From the NCBI GenBank assembly GCA_023399465.1, contig JAEWPB010000112.1, forward strand, positions 1 to 22,580: a stretch of 22,580 nt of DNA, written 5' to 3'. Below are positions 7,404 to 14,722 of the stretch, piece by piece. How positions within the stretch are numbered: the stretch's first letter is position 1; each line of letters begins with the position of its first letter. Origin of the DNA: Pseudomonadota bacterium. Lineage in GTDB: Bacteria > Pseudomonadota > Alphaproteobacteria > Rhizobiales > Rhizobiaceae. Both the position numbers and the translations under genes were made by a program. The notes beneath the pieces are model-generated. The model did not search any database and was not told where the DNA came from. It saw nothing but the letters and a program-made list of their open reading frames with translations.

Positions 7404-8005
7404 TGCGGGCGCTCTACGTCGAGGCCGACACCTTCCTGCATCGGCTGTCGCCGCGAACTAAGCTGGCGACGCTCGCGGTGGTCAGCGTCGCCCTGTTCCT
7501 GACCCGCTCGCTGCCGCTGCTCGCTCTCGCCCTTCTCCTCGGTGCGGCACTCTATGCCTGCCTGCGCCTGCCCTGGCGCGAAGCCCTCAACCGGCTGCGG
7601 GCGATCTTCCTGACCATCGTCGTCGTCGCCGTCTTCAACCTGGCATTCAATTCGTCCACCGAGGCGGCGGTCGTACTGCTGCGGCTGACGACGCTGATGC
7701 TGCTCGCCGCGACCGTCACCGCCACAACCAGCATCGCCGATTTCATCGACGAGATTACCGCACTCGTGAGGCCGCTCGAACGCATCGGGCTGCTGCGGGC
7801 CGCCGATGTCGGACTGGCCGTCGGGCTGGTGATCCGCTTCGTGCCCGAAATACTTGCGCGCTACGCGGCGATCCGCGAGGCCCATGTCGCGCGCGGCCTG
7901 CCGGTGCGCCCCCTCACCCTGATCGCCCCGCTGATCATCCTGACATTGCGCGATGCGGACAGCATTGCCGCCGCCATTGACGCCCGCGGTTTCCGGCGGC
8001 AATGA
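7403..8005 (+). CDS. bioN: Biotin transporter transmembrane coupling protein BioN (EcfT family)
   Basis: A 200-residue integral membrane protein that couples the BioM ATPase to the BioY substrate-binding protein. Hydrophobic spans are seen at about residues 21-50, 68-84, 88-108 and 135-150, and near 170-182. The two cytoplasmic coupling-helix motifs of EcfT proteins, Ala-Arg-Gly, are present as VARGL (163-165) and DARGF (194-196). They are known to contact the ATPases. The ATG at 7403 shares its A with the bioM TGA stop (TGATG), which implies translational coupling. A GTG at 7400 in the same frame is an alternative. AGGGAG at 7386-7391 is the probable ribosome-binding site. bioY follows 30 bases later. 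Confidence 0.92.
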   Translation: MRALYVEADTFLHRLSPRTKLATLAVVSVALFLTRSLPLLALALLLGAALYACLRLPWREALNRLRAIFLTIVVVAVFNLAFNSSTEAAVVLLRLTTLMLLAATVTATTSIADFIDEITALVRPLERIGLLRAADVGLAVGLVIRFVPEILARYAAIREAHVARGLPVRPLTLIAPLIILTLRDADSIAAAIDARGFRRQ

Positions 8006-8035
8006 GTATCTGCCTAAAATTTCATGGAGTAATGC

Positions 8036-8599
8036 ATGTCTACCCGTGACCTTGTCTTTGCGTCCCTGTTTGCCGCGATCATCGTTGCGCTCGGGCTGTT
8101 GCCGCCGATCACACTCGGCTTCGTCCCCGTGCCGATCACCGCGCAGTCGCTCGGCGTAATGCTGGCGGGCGTCGTGCTGGGGGCCAGGCGCGGTACGGTT
8201 GCGGTGCTGATCGTCGTGCTGCTGGTCGCGATCGGCCTGCCGGTGCTGTCGGGTGGACGCGGCGGACTTGCGGTCTTCGCCGGACCGACGGCGGGTTTCT
8301 TCATCGGCTGGATCTTCGCCGCATTCGTTACCGGCTACCTCTCCGAGCGCCTGGTCAACCAGAACCAGCCGGGTCTGGTGCAAGGCGTGGGCTTCTTTGT
8401 TGCCGCGGCGGCCGGCGGCATCGGGGTGCTCTACCTGTTCGGCATCGGTTATCTCGCCTTCGTCGGCGGCATCGGCCTGTCGAAGGCCTTCCTGGGATCG
8501 CTCGCCTTCATTCCAGGCGACATGGTCAAGGCAGTGGTTGCCGCACTTGCCGGCCGGGCCATCATGGCCGGCTATCCGCTGCTGCCGCGCCGGGCCTGA
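8036..8599 (+). CDS. bioY: Biotin transporter substrate-binding membrane protein BioY
   Basis: A 187-residue BioY S-component, which binds biotin in the inner membrane. About six hydrophobic spans are visible. Family landmarks include PVPITAQSLGVMLAGVVLG (31-49), GLPVLSGGRGGLAVFAGPTAGFFIGW (67-92), and the C-terminal FIPGDMVKAVVAALAGR. Length equals the usual 180-200. The ATG has GGAG at 8026-8029 with 6-base spacing. Together with bioM and bioN it completes a three-part importer, so this locus alone should be enough for high-affinity biotin uptake. No biotin-synthesis gene is present in the window. The 3' end is 9 bases from the end of a convergent thioesterase gene, with no clear terminator between them. 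Confidence 0.95.
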   Translation: MSTRDLVFASLFAAIIVALGLLPPITLGFVPVPITAQSLGVMLAGVVLGARRGTVAVLIVVLLVAIGLPVLSGGRGGLAVFAGPTAGFFIGWIFAAFVTGYLSERLVNQNQPGLVQGVGFFVAAAAGGIGVLYLFGIGYLAFVGGIGLSKAFLGSLAFIPGDMVKAVVAALAGRAIMAGYPLLPRRA

Positions 8600-8608
8600 T
8601 GGCCCGCG

Positions 8609-9010
8609 TCAGTCGAGATACTGGTAGAGCCAGTCGCGAATATCCTCGGGCAGAGCCACGGCCTCGCGGCTCTCCCGGTCAATCGCCATCCAGCTGAATT
8701 CGAGCTCGGCGCAGAGCCGGTTCTCGCATTCCACGGTCACGTTGACACCCACCGACTTGCCGCCGATCTTGTCGATGCGGACGGTGAAGCGGGCGAGATC
8801 GTCCAGAAAGAGACTGTGATGATAGGCGCATTCGGCCTTCTTCAACATGAAGGCGGGCTCGTCCTCGAGCGGCGGACGATAGCGCCAGAAATGGGCAAGC
8901 GCACTCTCGGCATGATAGAAATAGGCGGGGTAGTGCATCCGCCCGTCCATTCCGATATCCCTCAATGGAATCCGGATCTCCGTGACTTCGACGCGTTCAA
9001 TGTCATTCAT
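8609..9010 (-). CDS. Acyl-CoA thioesterase family protein (hotdog fold, 4HBT/YbgC-like)
   Basis: A 133-residue single hotdog-domain protein resembling 4-hydroxybenzoyl-CoA/YbgC-type thioesterases. These hydrolyse acyl-CoA or acyl-ACP thioesters. The N-terminal strand and helix IPLRDIGMDGRMHYPAYFYHAESALAHF correspond to the family block R/G-D-x-D-x-x-G-x-x-x-x-P-x-Y. The position normally holding the catalytic aspartate reads Gly20, while an aspartate sits two residues later (Asp22). The later strands (FTVRIDKIGGKSVGVNVTVE, AELEFSWMAID) are normal. The ATG at 9010 is preceded by a candidate promoter at 9046-9074. Family membership is fairly sure; substrate and even catalytic activity are open. 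It is convergent with bioY and divergent from the deacetylase gene. Confidence 0.8.
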   Translation of the reverse strand: MNDIERVEVTEIRIPLRDIGMDGRMHYPAYFYHAESALAHFWRYRPPLEDEPAFMLKKAECAYHHSLFLDDLARFTVRIDKIGGKSVGVNVTVECENRLCAELEFSWMAIDRESREAVALPEDIRDWLYQYLD

Positions 9011-9045
9011 ACACGCACGCTCCGACTCCCTTTCGGATCGGCACG

Positions 9046-9074
9046 ATTAAATATGAAACCATTTCAACACACAA
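9046..9074 (-). promoter_or_regulatory. Candidate promoter of the thioesterase gene with a palindrome in the spacer
   Basis: Read on the - strand, TTGTGT (9074-9069) and TTTAAT (9051-9046) are separated by 17 bases and end 36 bases before the start codon. The spacer holds the inverted repeat TGAAA-N3-TTTCA (9054-9066), which could be an operator. Assigned by inspection only. Confidence 0.4.
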
Positions 9075-9177
9075 TTACTCCATTCGTGCGGCAAGTTGCA
9101 GACTTTCACGCCACCCAATCGGGTGTTGAATCCGGTCTCTCTGGGGCATCGGGCGGCAATGTCAGAAAGGACCAGCC

Positions 9178-10104
9178 ATGACGACACGCATCTATGACGC
9201 CCCGGTCTTTCTCGAACACGAAACCCCGTCCGGCCATCCCGAGCGGGCCGACCGCCTGCGCGCGCTCCGCATCGCGCTGGAGCATCCGAACTTCGACCGC
9301 CTCAACCACAAGGAGCCGCCACGGGCGAGCGAGGATGCGGTGCTGCTCGCCCATCCCGAAGAGCACCTGCTGGCGATCCGGCGCGCGATCCCCGAGGAAG
9401 GGCTGAACCAGATCGAATCCGACACCTATGCCGGGGCAAAAAGCCTGGAGGCGGCGTTGAGCGGCGTCGGCGGCGCCATGGCTGCGGTCGACGACGTCTT
9501 TTCGGGCGATGCCGCGAATGTCTTCGTCGCCTCGCGCCCGCCCGGCCACCACGCGGAAAGATCCCGCGCCATGGGGTTCTGCCTGTTCAACAATGCCGCG
9601 ATCGCCGCCCGCCACGCGCAGAAGGTCCACGGCGCCGAGCGGATCGCGATCGTCGACTGGGACGTGCACCACGGCAACGGCACCCAGGACATCTTCTGGA
9701 ACGACCCGTCCGTGCTGTTCTGCTCGACCCACCAGATGCCGCTCTATCCCGGCACCGGCGCACGCAACGAGACCGGCGCCGGCAACATCGTCAACGCGCC
9801 GCTGTCGCCCAATACCGGCGGCGATCATTTCCGCGAGGCGTTCAAGTCCCGCGTGCTGCCGGCGCTTAACGACTTCAGCCCCGATCTCGTCATCATCTCC
9901 GCCGGTTTCGATGCCCACTACCGCGATCCGCTGGCGCAGCTGAACCTTGTCGGCGAGGATTTCGACTGGGCGACGGGGAGACTGCTCGAGGTCGCCGGCA
10001 AATCTGCCGGAAACCGGGTCGTCAGCATTCTCGAAGGCGGCTATGATCTCGAAGGGCTCGCCGAATCGGCCGGCCTGCATATCCTGCGAATGATGAAGGG
10101 TTGA
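9178..10104 (+). CDS. Histone deacetylase / acetylpolyamine amidohydrolase family protein
   Basis: A 308-residue zinc hydrolase of the histone deacetylase superfamily (class II-like), which in bacteria removes acetyl groups from small amides such as acetylpolyamines or from acetyl-lysine. The catalytic set is complete: paired His124-His125 in RPPGHHAE, zinc ligands Asp162 and His164 in VDWDVHHGNGTQ, Asp245 in SAGFDAH, and the transition-state tyrosine Tyr289 in EGGYDL. The N-terminal ETPSGHPERADRLRAL is characteristic. AAAGGA at 9166-9171 supports the ATG. xseB starts 2 bases after the stop, so the two are surely co-transcribed; no functional link is known to me. The substrate cannot be deduced. 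Confidence 0.93.
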   Translation: MTTRIYDAPVFLEHETPSGHPERADRLRALRIALEHPNFDRLNHKEPPRASEDAVLLAHPEEHLLAIRRAIPEEGLNQIESDTYAGAKSLEAALSGVGGAMAAVDDVFSGDAANVFVASRPPGHHAERSRAMGFCLFNNAAIAARHAQKVHGAERIAIVDWDVHHGNGTQDIFWNDPSVLFCSTHQMPLYPGTGARNETGAGNIVNAPLSPNTGGDHFREAFKSRVLPALNDFSPDLVIISAGFDAHYRDPLAQLNLVGEDFDWATGRLLEVAGKSAGNRVVSILEGGYDLEGLAESAGLHILRMMKG

Positions 10105-10106
10105 CG

Positions 10107-10361
10107 ATGTCCGAGAACGCAATGCCGAACGATGTTTCCAGCTATACCTTCGAAATGGCAGTCGCCGAACTGGAAAGCATCGTCGCCCGGCTGGAGCGCG
10201 GCGACGTGGCGCTCGATGAATCCATTGCCATCTACGAGCGCGGCGAGGCATTGAAGAAGCACTGCGAGAAGCTGCTGGCTGCTGCGGAGAACCGGATCGA
10301 GAAGATCAGGCTGGATCGCGCTGGCAAGCCGCAGGGCACGGAACCGCTCGACGGACAGTGA
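10107..10361 (+). CDS. xseB: Exodeoxyribonuclease VII small subunit
   Basis: An 84-residue protein matching the small subunit of exonuclease VII, which with XseA degrades single-stranded DNA from both ends into oligonucleotides. The conserved core is FEMAVAELESIVARLERGDVALDESIAIYERGEAL followed by KKHCEKLLAAAENRIEKI, a predicted two-helix hairpin that wraps the large subunit. Length is as usual (about 80). The ATG at 10107 lies 2 bases after the deacetylase stop, with AAGGG at 10096-10100 inside that gene. The gene for the large subunit is not in the window. The first dozen residues before the core and the tail after residue 70 are variable in the family. Confidence 0.94.
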   Translation: MSENAMPNDVSSYTFEMAVAELESIVARLERGDVALDESIAIYERGEALKKHCEKLLAAAENRIEKIRLDRAGKPQGTEPLDGQ

Positions 10362-10422
10362 TCGGCGGCGCGGATTTCCAGCCAGGAATAGCGAAGAACG
10401 AATGCAGTAAAATTCAGTATTT

Positions 10423-10442
10423 CTCTTGACACTCGTCAAGAG
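10423..10442. promoter_or_regulatory. Perfect 20-bp palindrome upstream of the LuxR-type gene
   Basis: CTCTTGAC and GTCAAGAG form a perfect 8-bp inverted repeat around ACTC. The left arm contains CTTGAC, the usual alphaproteobacterial -35 sequence, so a protein bound here would block a promoter. The element also fits the loose lux-box pattern NNCT-N12-AGNN. It starts 62 bases after xseB and ends 87 bases before the regulator's start. As RNA it could form a hairpin followed 7 bases later by a TTTTT run, so a terminator for deacetylase-xseB is the alternative reading. Confidence 0.6.
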
Positions 10443-10529
10443 CCGACAGTTTTTCGTTGCTCTTTCATATTTGCCTCAACTCTACGGCATGATAGACGTC
10501 TTGGTACAACTTGCGCCAAGGAATGCACC

Positions 10530-11627
10530 ATGCCGCCGGCTGCTTTGATCGACAAGATATACGAAGCAGGACTGTTTCCCGAGTTCTGGCCCGAAGTCCT
10601 CGACGCCATGGCAGCGCTGGTCGATGCCGAGGGCGGCGTGCTCTTCGCCGAGAACGATCCCGGCCACTGCAAATACGTGGCATCCGACTCGCTGACCGAC
10701 GCTTACCAGGCATTCATCGACGGTGGCTGGGCTGGCGAGCGCAACAGCCGGGCGAAGCTGATCGCCATCAACGAACCGCGCTTCGTTACGGATCTGGACG
10801 GCTTTACCCTCGACGAGCTCAAGACCGATCCGCTCTACACGGAATTTCTCATCCCGCGCGGCTTCGGCTGGGTGGCGGGCACCACGATCAGGATCCCCGG
10901 TTTTCAGACCGTCGTCTTCTCGCTGGAGATCCGGCACGACAAGGGACCAGCCTCGCCGAAGCAACTGGCGCAGCTCGACAGCCTTCGCCCGCACCTTGCG
11001 CGGGCCGCGATGTTTTCCGCGCGAATGGGCCTCGAGACGATGCAGTCGAGCGTCCTTGCCCTGTCCGGCCTCGGCCTCCCGGCGGCCGTCCTTGACGCCG
11101 GCGGCAGGGCGATCACCATGAACGAACAGTTCGCCGACATGGACGACGGCCCCTTGCTGCGAAATATCGGGCGGGTGCGCTTCAACAATCCGCGCACCCA
11201 GGAGATCCTCGACAAGGTGCTGGCAACCCGGACGCCCGACACCCATGCCTGGACGATTACCCAGTCGTTTCCCGTGTCCGACGCCGGATATGACGAACGC
11301 CATGTCTTCCACATCATGCCGATCCGCGGCATCGCCCACGACCTGTTCACCGGTGCGGCGTGGATCCTGTTCGCGACCCCGGTGCGCAGGCCGCAGACAC
11401 CCGACCCGGAAATCCTGCAGGGGCTGTTCGACCTCACCCCCGCCGAAGCGCGGGTGGCAAGCCAGCTGGTTGCCGGCCTCGCGGTGCGGGACATTTCCGA
11501 GCACAACAATGTCTCCGCCGACACCGTCCGCATGCATCTCAAATCGGTGTTTTCCAAGACCGGCACCCGCCGCCAGGCGGAACTGGTCGGTCTTCTCAGC
11601 CTGCCCGACTTCGATCAGCCGTCGTAG
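10530..11627 (+). CDS. LuxR-type helix-turn-helix transcriptional regulator
   Basis: A 365-residue regulator with a C-terminal LuxR/GerE-type DNA-binding domain. Residues about 296-356 read LFDLTPAEARVASQLVAGL, then ISEHNNVSADTVRMHLKSVFSKTG and RRQAELVGLL, with the recognition helix in VSADTVRMHLKSVF. The first 280 residues hold a sensor-like part (FPEFWPEVLDAMAALVDAEGGVLF ... DPLYTEFLIPRGFGWVAG) and a PAS-like segment near GLGLPAAVLDAGGRAITMNEQF. The Trp/Tyr/Asp/Trp pattern of acyl-homoserine-lactone-binding LuxR proteins is not evident, nor is a phosphorylatable receiver domain. The signal is unknown. The ATG at 10530 has AAGGA at 10518-10522. The gene appears to have its own promoter in the AT-rich gap after xseB, possibly controlled by the palindrome at 10423. 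Confidence 0.88.
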   Translation: MPPAALIDKIYEAGLFPEFWPEVLDAMAALVDAEGGVLFAENDPGHCKYVASDSLTDAYQAFIDGGWAGERNSRAKLIAINEPRFVTDLDGFTLDELKTDPLYTEFLIPRGFGWVAGTTIRIPGFQTVVFSLEIRHDKGPASPKQLAQLDSLRPHLARAAMFSARMGLETMQSSVLALSGLGLPAAVLDAGGRAITMNEQFADMDDGPLLRNIGRVRFNNPRTQEILDKVLATRTPDTHAWTITQSFPVSDAGYDERHVFHIMPIRGIAHDLFTGAAWILFATPVRRPQTPDPEILQGLFDLTPAEARVASQLVAGLAVRDISEHNNVSADTVRMHLKSVFSKTGTRRQAELVGLLSLPDFDQPS

Positions 11628-11746
11628 CCTTATCCCAACTGTTCATGCTGCGGAGACGTACTGTCCCCCAGAGGCGCGCTTCATTTCTGCGGCGGCGGCC
11701 GTTATGTGCTATCGGTATAGCGACACGACAGCGAGGAGCCCGGTCC

Positions 11747-12670
11747 ATGAGCTTTTTCCCCGGCAAGGATCCCCTGCCCGGCGATGCGTTTGCCTGCGAC
11801 GCCATCGAACAACTGATCATTCCGCGTTCGACCGATCTCGGCGGTTTCGAAGTCCGGCGCGCGCTGCCGACCGCGCGGCGCCGGCTGGTCGGGCCGTTCA
11901 TCTTCTTCGACCGCATGGGCCCGGCGATCCTGAAGCCCGGCGAAGCGCTGGACGTGCGTCCCCATCCGCATATCGGGCTGTCGACGGTCACCTATCTCTT
12001 CGACGGCGAGATCCGTCATCGCGACAGCCTCGGCACCGAGATGGTGATCAATCCCGGCGACGTGAACCTGATGACCGCTGGCCGCGGCATCGTGCATTCG
12101 GAACGGACGCCGGAAAACCTGCGTGGTCATCCGCTGTCGATCTCGGGCCTGCAGACCTGGCTCGCCCTTCCCGATGACAAGGAGGAGATCGACCCGATGT
12201 TCGCCCATACGGAAAAGCACGAGATGCCGTCGATCGATACCGACGGCGCCAGGGGCCGCGTCGTGATCGGCAGCTTCGACGGGTTGAAATCGCCGGTCGG
12301 GGTCTTTTCCGATACGCTCTATGTCGACCTGTCGCTCGATCCCGGCCGCCGTTTCCCCTTCCCGGCGGCCCATGAGGAACGGGCGATCTACGTGCTGTCA
12401 GGATCGCTCAATGTCGCCGGCGATCATTTTCCGGCCGACCAGCTTCTGGTGTTTCGGCCTGGTGACAACATCACCCTCGAAGCCGGCCCGCAGGGCTGTC
12501 ACATGATGCTGTTCGGGGGGGCGGCGCTTGCGACAAAGCGTTACATATGGTGGAACTTTGTTTCCTCCTCGAAGGAGCGTATTGAGAAGGCCAAGGAAGA
12601 ATGGCGCACCGGGCGCTTCGATATCGTTCCCGGTGACGAGGAAGAGTTCATTCCTCTGCCGGAAGGCTGA
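11747..12670 (+). CDS. Pirin family protein
   Basis: A 307-residue bicupin of the pirin family. The N-terminal cupin has the full metal-binding set: His73 and His75 in RPHPHIGLSTVTYLFDGE, and His117 and Glu119 in TAGRGIVHSE. In known pirins these bind Fe(II), and some bacterial members act as quercetin 2,3-dioxygenases or interact with metabolic enzymes. The second cupin (AHEERAIYVLSGSLNVAGDHF, QLLVFRPGDNITLEA) lacks an obvious ligand set, as usual. The C-terminal WWNFVSSSKERIEKAKEEWRTGRF is a pirin hallmark. GAGGAG at 11733-11738 supports the ATG at 11747. The frame is open upstream inside the regulator gene but without homology. The physiological substrate is unknown. Confidence 0.92.
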   Translation: MSFFPGKDPLPGDAFACDAIEQLIIPRSTDLGGFEVRRALPTARRRLVGPFIFFDRMGPAILKPGEALDVRPHPHIGLSTVTYLFDGEIRHRDSLGTEMVINPGDVNLMTAGRGIVHSERTPENLRGHPLSISGLQTWLALPDDKEEIDPMFAHTEKHEMPSIDTDGARGRVVIGSFDGLKSPVGVFSDTLYVDLSLDPGRRFPFPAAHEERAIYVLSGSLNVAGDHFPADQLLVFRPGDNITLEAGPQGCHMMLFGGAALATKRYIWWNFVSSSKERIEKAKEEWRTGRFDIVPGDEEEFIPLPEG

Positions 12671-12698
12671 TTTTCGTGGACGATCCGGGCACTGCTTC

Positions 12699-12727
12699 TT
12701 GAAAACAAGCACTTTTGCCGCGATCTA
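12699..12727 (+). promoter_or_regulatory. Candidate dxs promoter
   Basis: TTGAAA (12699-12704) and GATCTA (12722-12727) are separated by 17 bases and end 54 bases before the chosen dxs start, in the short gap after the pirin gene. The -35 is preceded by C, giving CTTGAA, close to the alphaproteobacterial form. The -10 is only a partial match. Confidence 0.35.
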
Positions 12728-12781
12728 ATGTGCGATAAAGGGGTCATCTGTGCCCCCGAAGAAGAAAAGAGGCCCGTGCGC

Positions 12782-14701
12782 GTGACACAATTTCCCGAGA
12801 CCCCGCTGCTGGATCAGGTCAAGTATCCTGCCGACCTGAAGAAGCTCGACGACCGCGAATTGCCGCAGCTCGCGCGTGAAGTGCGTGACGAGATGATCGA
12901 TGCGGTGTCGCGCACCGGCGGACACCTCGGTGCCGGGCTCGGCGTGGTCGAACTGACCATCGCCATCCACAAGGTCTTCGACACGCCGAACGACCGGCTG
13001 ATCTTCGACGTCGGCCATCAGTGCTACCCGCACAAGATCCTGACCGGGCGCCGCGACCGGATCCGCACGCTGCGCCAGGAAGACGGGCTCTCCGGCTTCA
13101 CCCGGCGCGCGGAAAGCGAATACGATCCCTTTGGCGCGGCCCATTCCTCGACCTCGATTTCGGCCGGTCTCGGCATGGCGGTCGCCGCCGAGCTGAGCCA
13201 TACCGACCGGCGCGTCATCGCCGTGATCGGCGACGGCGCGATGTCGGCCGGCATGGCGTTCGAGGCTCTCAATAACGCCGGCGCCCTCGATGCTAGGCTC
13301 ATCGTCATCCTCAACGACAACGACATGTCTATTGCCCCGCCGACCGGGGCCATGAGCGCCTATCTGGCGCGGCTTGCCTCGGGCCGCACCTACATGGGCA
13401 TTCGCGACATCGGCAAGAAGCTCACCGCCTATCTCGGCAAGAATGTCGACCGCGCGATCACCCGCGCCGTAACCCATGCCCGCGGCTACGTGACCGGTGG
13501 CACCTTGTTCGAGGAGCTCGGCTTCTACCACATCGGCCCGATCGACGGCCATTCCTTCGACCACCTGCTGCCGGTGTTGCGCAATGTCCGCGACAATGCC
13601 GAGGGCCCGGTGCTGATCCATGTCGTCACGCAGAAGGGCAAGGGCTATGCCCCCGCCGAAGCGGCGGCAGACAAGTATCACGGCGTCAACAAGTTCGACG
13701 TCATCACCGGGGCACAGGCCAAGGCCAAGCCGAACGCACCGAGCTATACGAGCGTGTTCGCCGACGCGCTGGTGCAGGAAGCCGGCTTCGACGACAAGAT
13801 CGTCGGGATCACCGCCGCCATGCCGACCGGCACCGGCATCGACAAGCTGGCCGAAGCCTTCCCCGACCGCACCTTCGATGTCGGCATCGCCGAGCAGCAT
13901 GCCGTCACCTTTGCCGCGGGTCTCGCGGCCGAAGGCTACAAGCCGTTTACCGCCATCTACTCCACCTTCCTGCAGCGCAGCTACGACCAGGTGGTGCATG
14001 ACGTCGCGATCCAGGGCCTGCCGGTCCGCTTCCCGATCGACCGAGCCGGCTTCGTCGGCGCCGACGGGCCGACCCATGCCGGCTCCTTCGACACCACCTT
14101 CCTTGCCGCCCTGCCCGGTTTCGTCGTCATGGCGGCTGCGGACGAGGCGGAACTGAAGCACATGGTGCGCACCGCCGCCGCCTATGACGAAGGCCCGATT
14201 TCGTTCCGCTATCCGCGGGGCGAAGGGGTCGGCGTGGACATGCCGGCACGCGGCGAAATTCTCCAGATCGGCAAGGGCCGCGTCGTCAAGGAAGGCACGA
14301 AGGTCGCGTTGCTGTCTTTCGGCACCCGTCTTGCCGATTGCCTGCTGGCAGCCGAGGACCTCGACGCCGCCGGGCTTTCGACCACGGTCGCCGATGCCCG
14401 CTTCGCCAAGCCGCTCGACCACGATCTCATTCGCCAGCTCGCCGCCAACCACGAGGTGCTGGTCACCATCGAGGAAGGCTCGGTCGGCGGTTTCGGCAGC
14501 CATGTCATGCAGTTCATGGCGGGCGAAGGCCTGCTCGACAACGGCCTGAAGATCCGCACGCTGGTGCTGCCCGATATCTGGATGGAACAGGCCAAGCCCG
14601 AGGCGATGTATGCCAAGGCCGGCCTCGACCGCGCAGGCATCGTATCGGCCGTGTTCAATGCGCTCGGCCAGAAGCGCTTCGGCGTGGGCGTGGCGGGCTA
14701 A
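12782..14701 (+). CDS. dxs: 1-deoxy-D-xylulose-5-phosphate synthase
   Basis: Dxs, 639 residues, condenses pyruvate and glyceraldehyde 3-phosphate with thiamine diphosphate to make 1-deoxyxylulose 5-phosphate, the entry to MEP isoprenoid synthesis and a source for thiamine and pyridoxal. Landmarks: GGHLGAGLGVVELTIALH-like block with His48, DVGHQCYPHKILTGRR (76-91), the cofactor motif from GDGAMSAGMAFEALNNAG to NDN (150-180), EQHAVTFAAG with the catalytic glutamate, and DRAGFVGADGPTHAG. I chose GTG at 12782 because AAGAGG lies 9 bases before it and the homology starts there. ATG at 12728 would add 18 residues that look unlike the family and overlaps the promoter candidate. A GC-rich hairpin encloses the stop codon. 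Confidence 0.96.
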   Translation: MTQFPETPLLDQVKYPADLKKLDDRELPQLAREVRDEMIDAVSRTGGHLGAGLGVVELTIAIHKVFDTPNDRLIFDVGHQCYPHKILTGRRDRIRTLRQEDGLSGFTRRAESEYDPFGAAHSSTSISAGLGMAVAAELSHTDRRVIAVIGDGAMSAGMAFEALNNAGALDARLIVILNDNDMSIAPPTGAMSAYLARLASGRTYMGIRDIGKKLTAYLGKNVDRAITRAVTHARGYVTGGTLFEELGFYHIGPIDGHSFDHLLPVLRNVRDNAEGPVLIHVVTQKGKGYAPAEAAADKYHGVNKFDVITGAQAKAKPNAPSYTSVFADALVQEAGFDDKIVGITAAMPTGTGIDKLAEAFPDRTFDVGIAEQHAVTFAAGLAAEGYKPFTAIYSTFLQRSYDQVVHDVAIQGLPVRFPIDRAGFVGADGPTHAGSFDTTFLAALPGFVVMAAADEAELKHMVRTAAAYDEGPISFRYPRGEGVGVDMPARGEILQIGKGRVVKEGTKVALLSFGTRLADCLLAAEDLDAAGLSTTVADARFAKPLDHDLIRQLAANHEVLVTIEEGSVGGFGSHVMQFMAGEGLLDNGLKIRTLVLPDIWMEQAKPEAMYAKAGLDRAGIVSAVFNALGQKRFGVGVAG

Positions 14702-14708
14702 GCCCGCC
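14692..14708. terminator. GC hairpin with the dxs stop codon in its loop
   Basis: GGCGGGC (14692-14698) and GCCCGCC (14702-14708) form a perfect 7-bp stem whose 3-base loop is the TAA stop of dxs. It lies between convergent dxs and the DUF4424 gene, so it may stop transcription from both sides. There is no T-tract, so a classical intrinsic terminator is not certain. Confidence 0.45.
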
Positions 14709-14722
14709 CTCGGCCCGCCCTC

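Noticed and set aside
9106..10251. A 381-codon - strand open frame over the deacetylase gene, and a 351-codon one at 10482-11537 over the LuxR-type gene
   Set aside because: Antisense shadows: low-complexity Gly/Ala/Arg/Asp composition, whereas the + strand frames hold full catalytic or DNA-binding motifs.
12728..12781. Upstream ATG start for dxs
   Set aside because: The 18 added residues are unlike the family N-terminus, overlap the probable promoter and lack a ribosome-binding site; GTG 12782 fits better.
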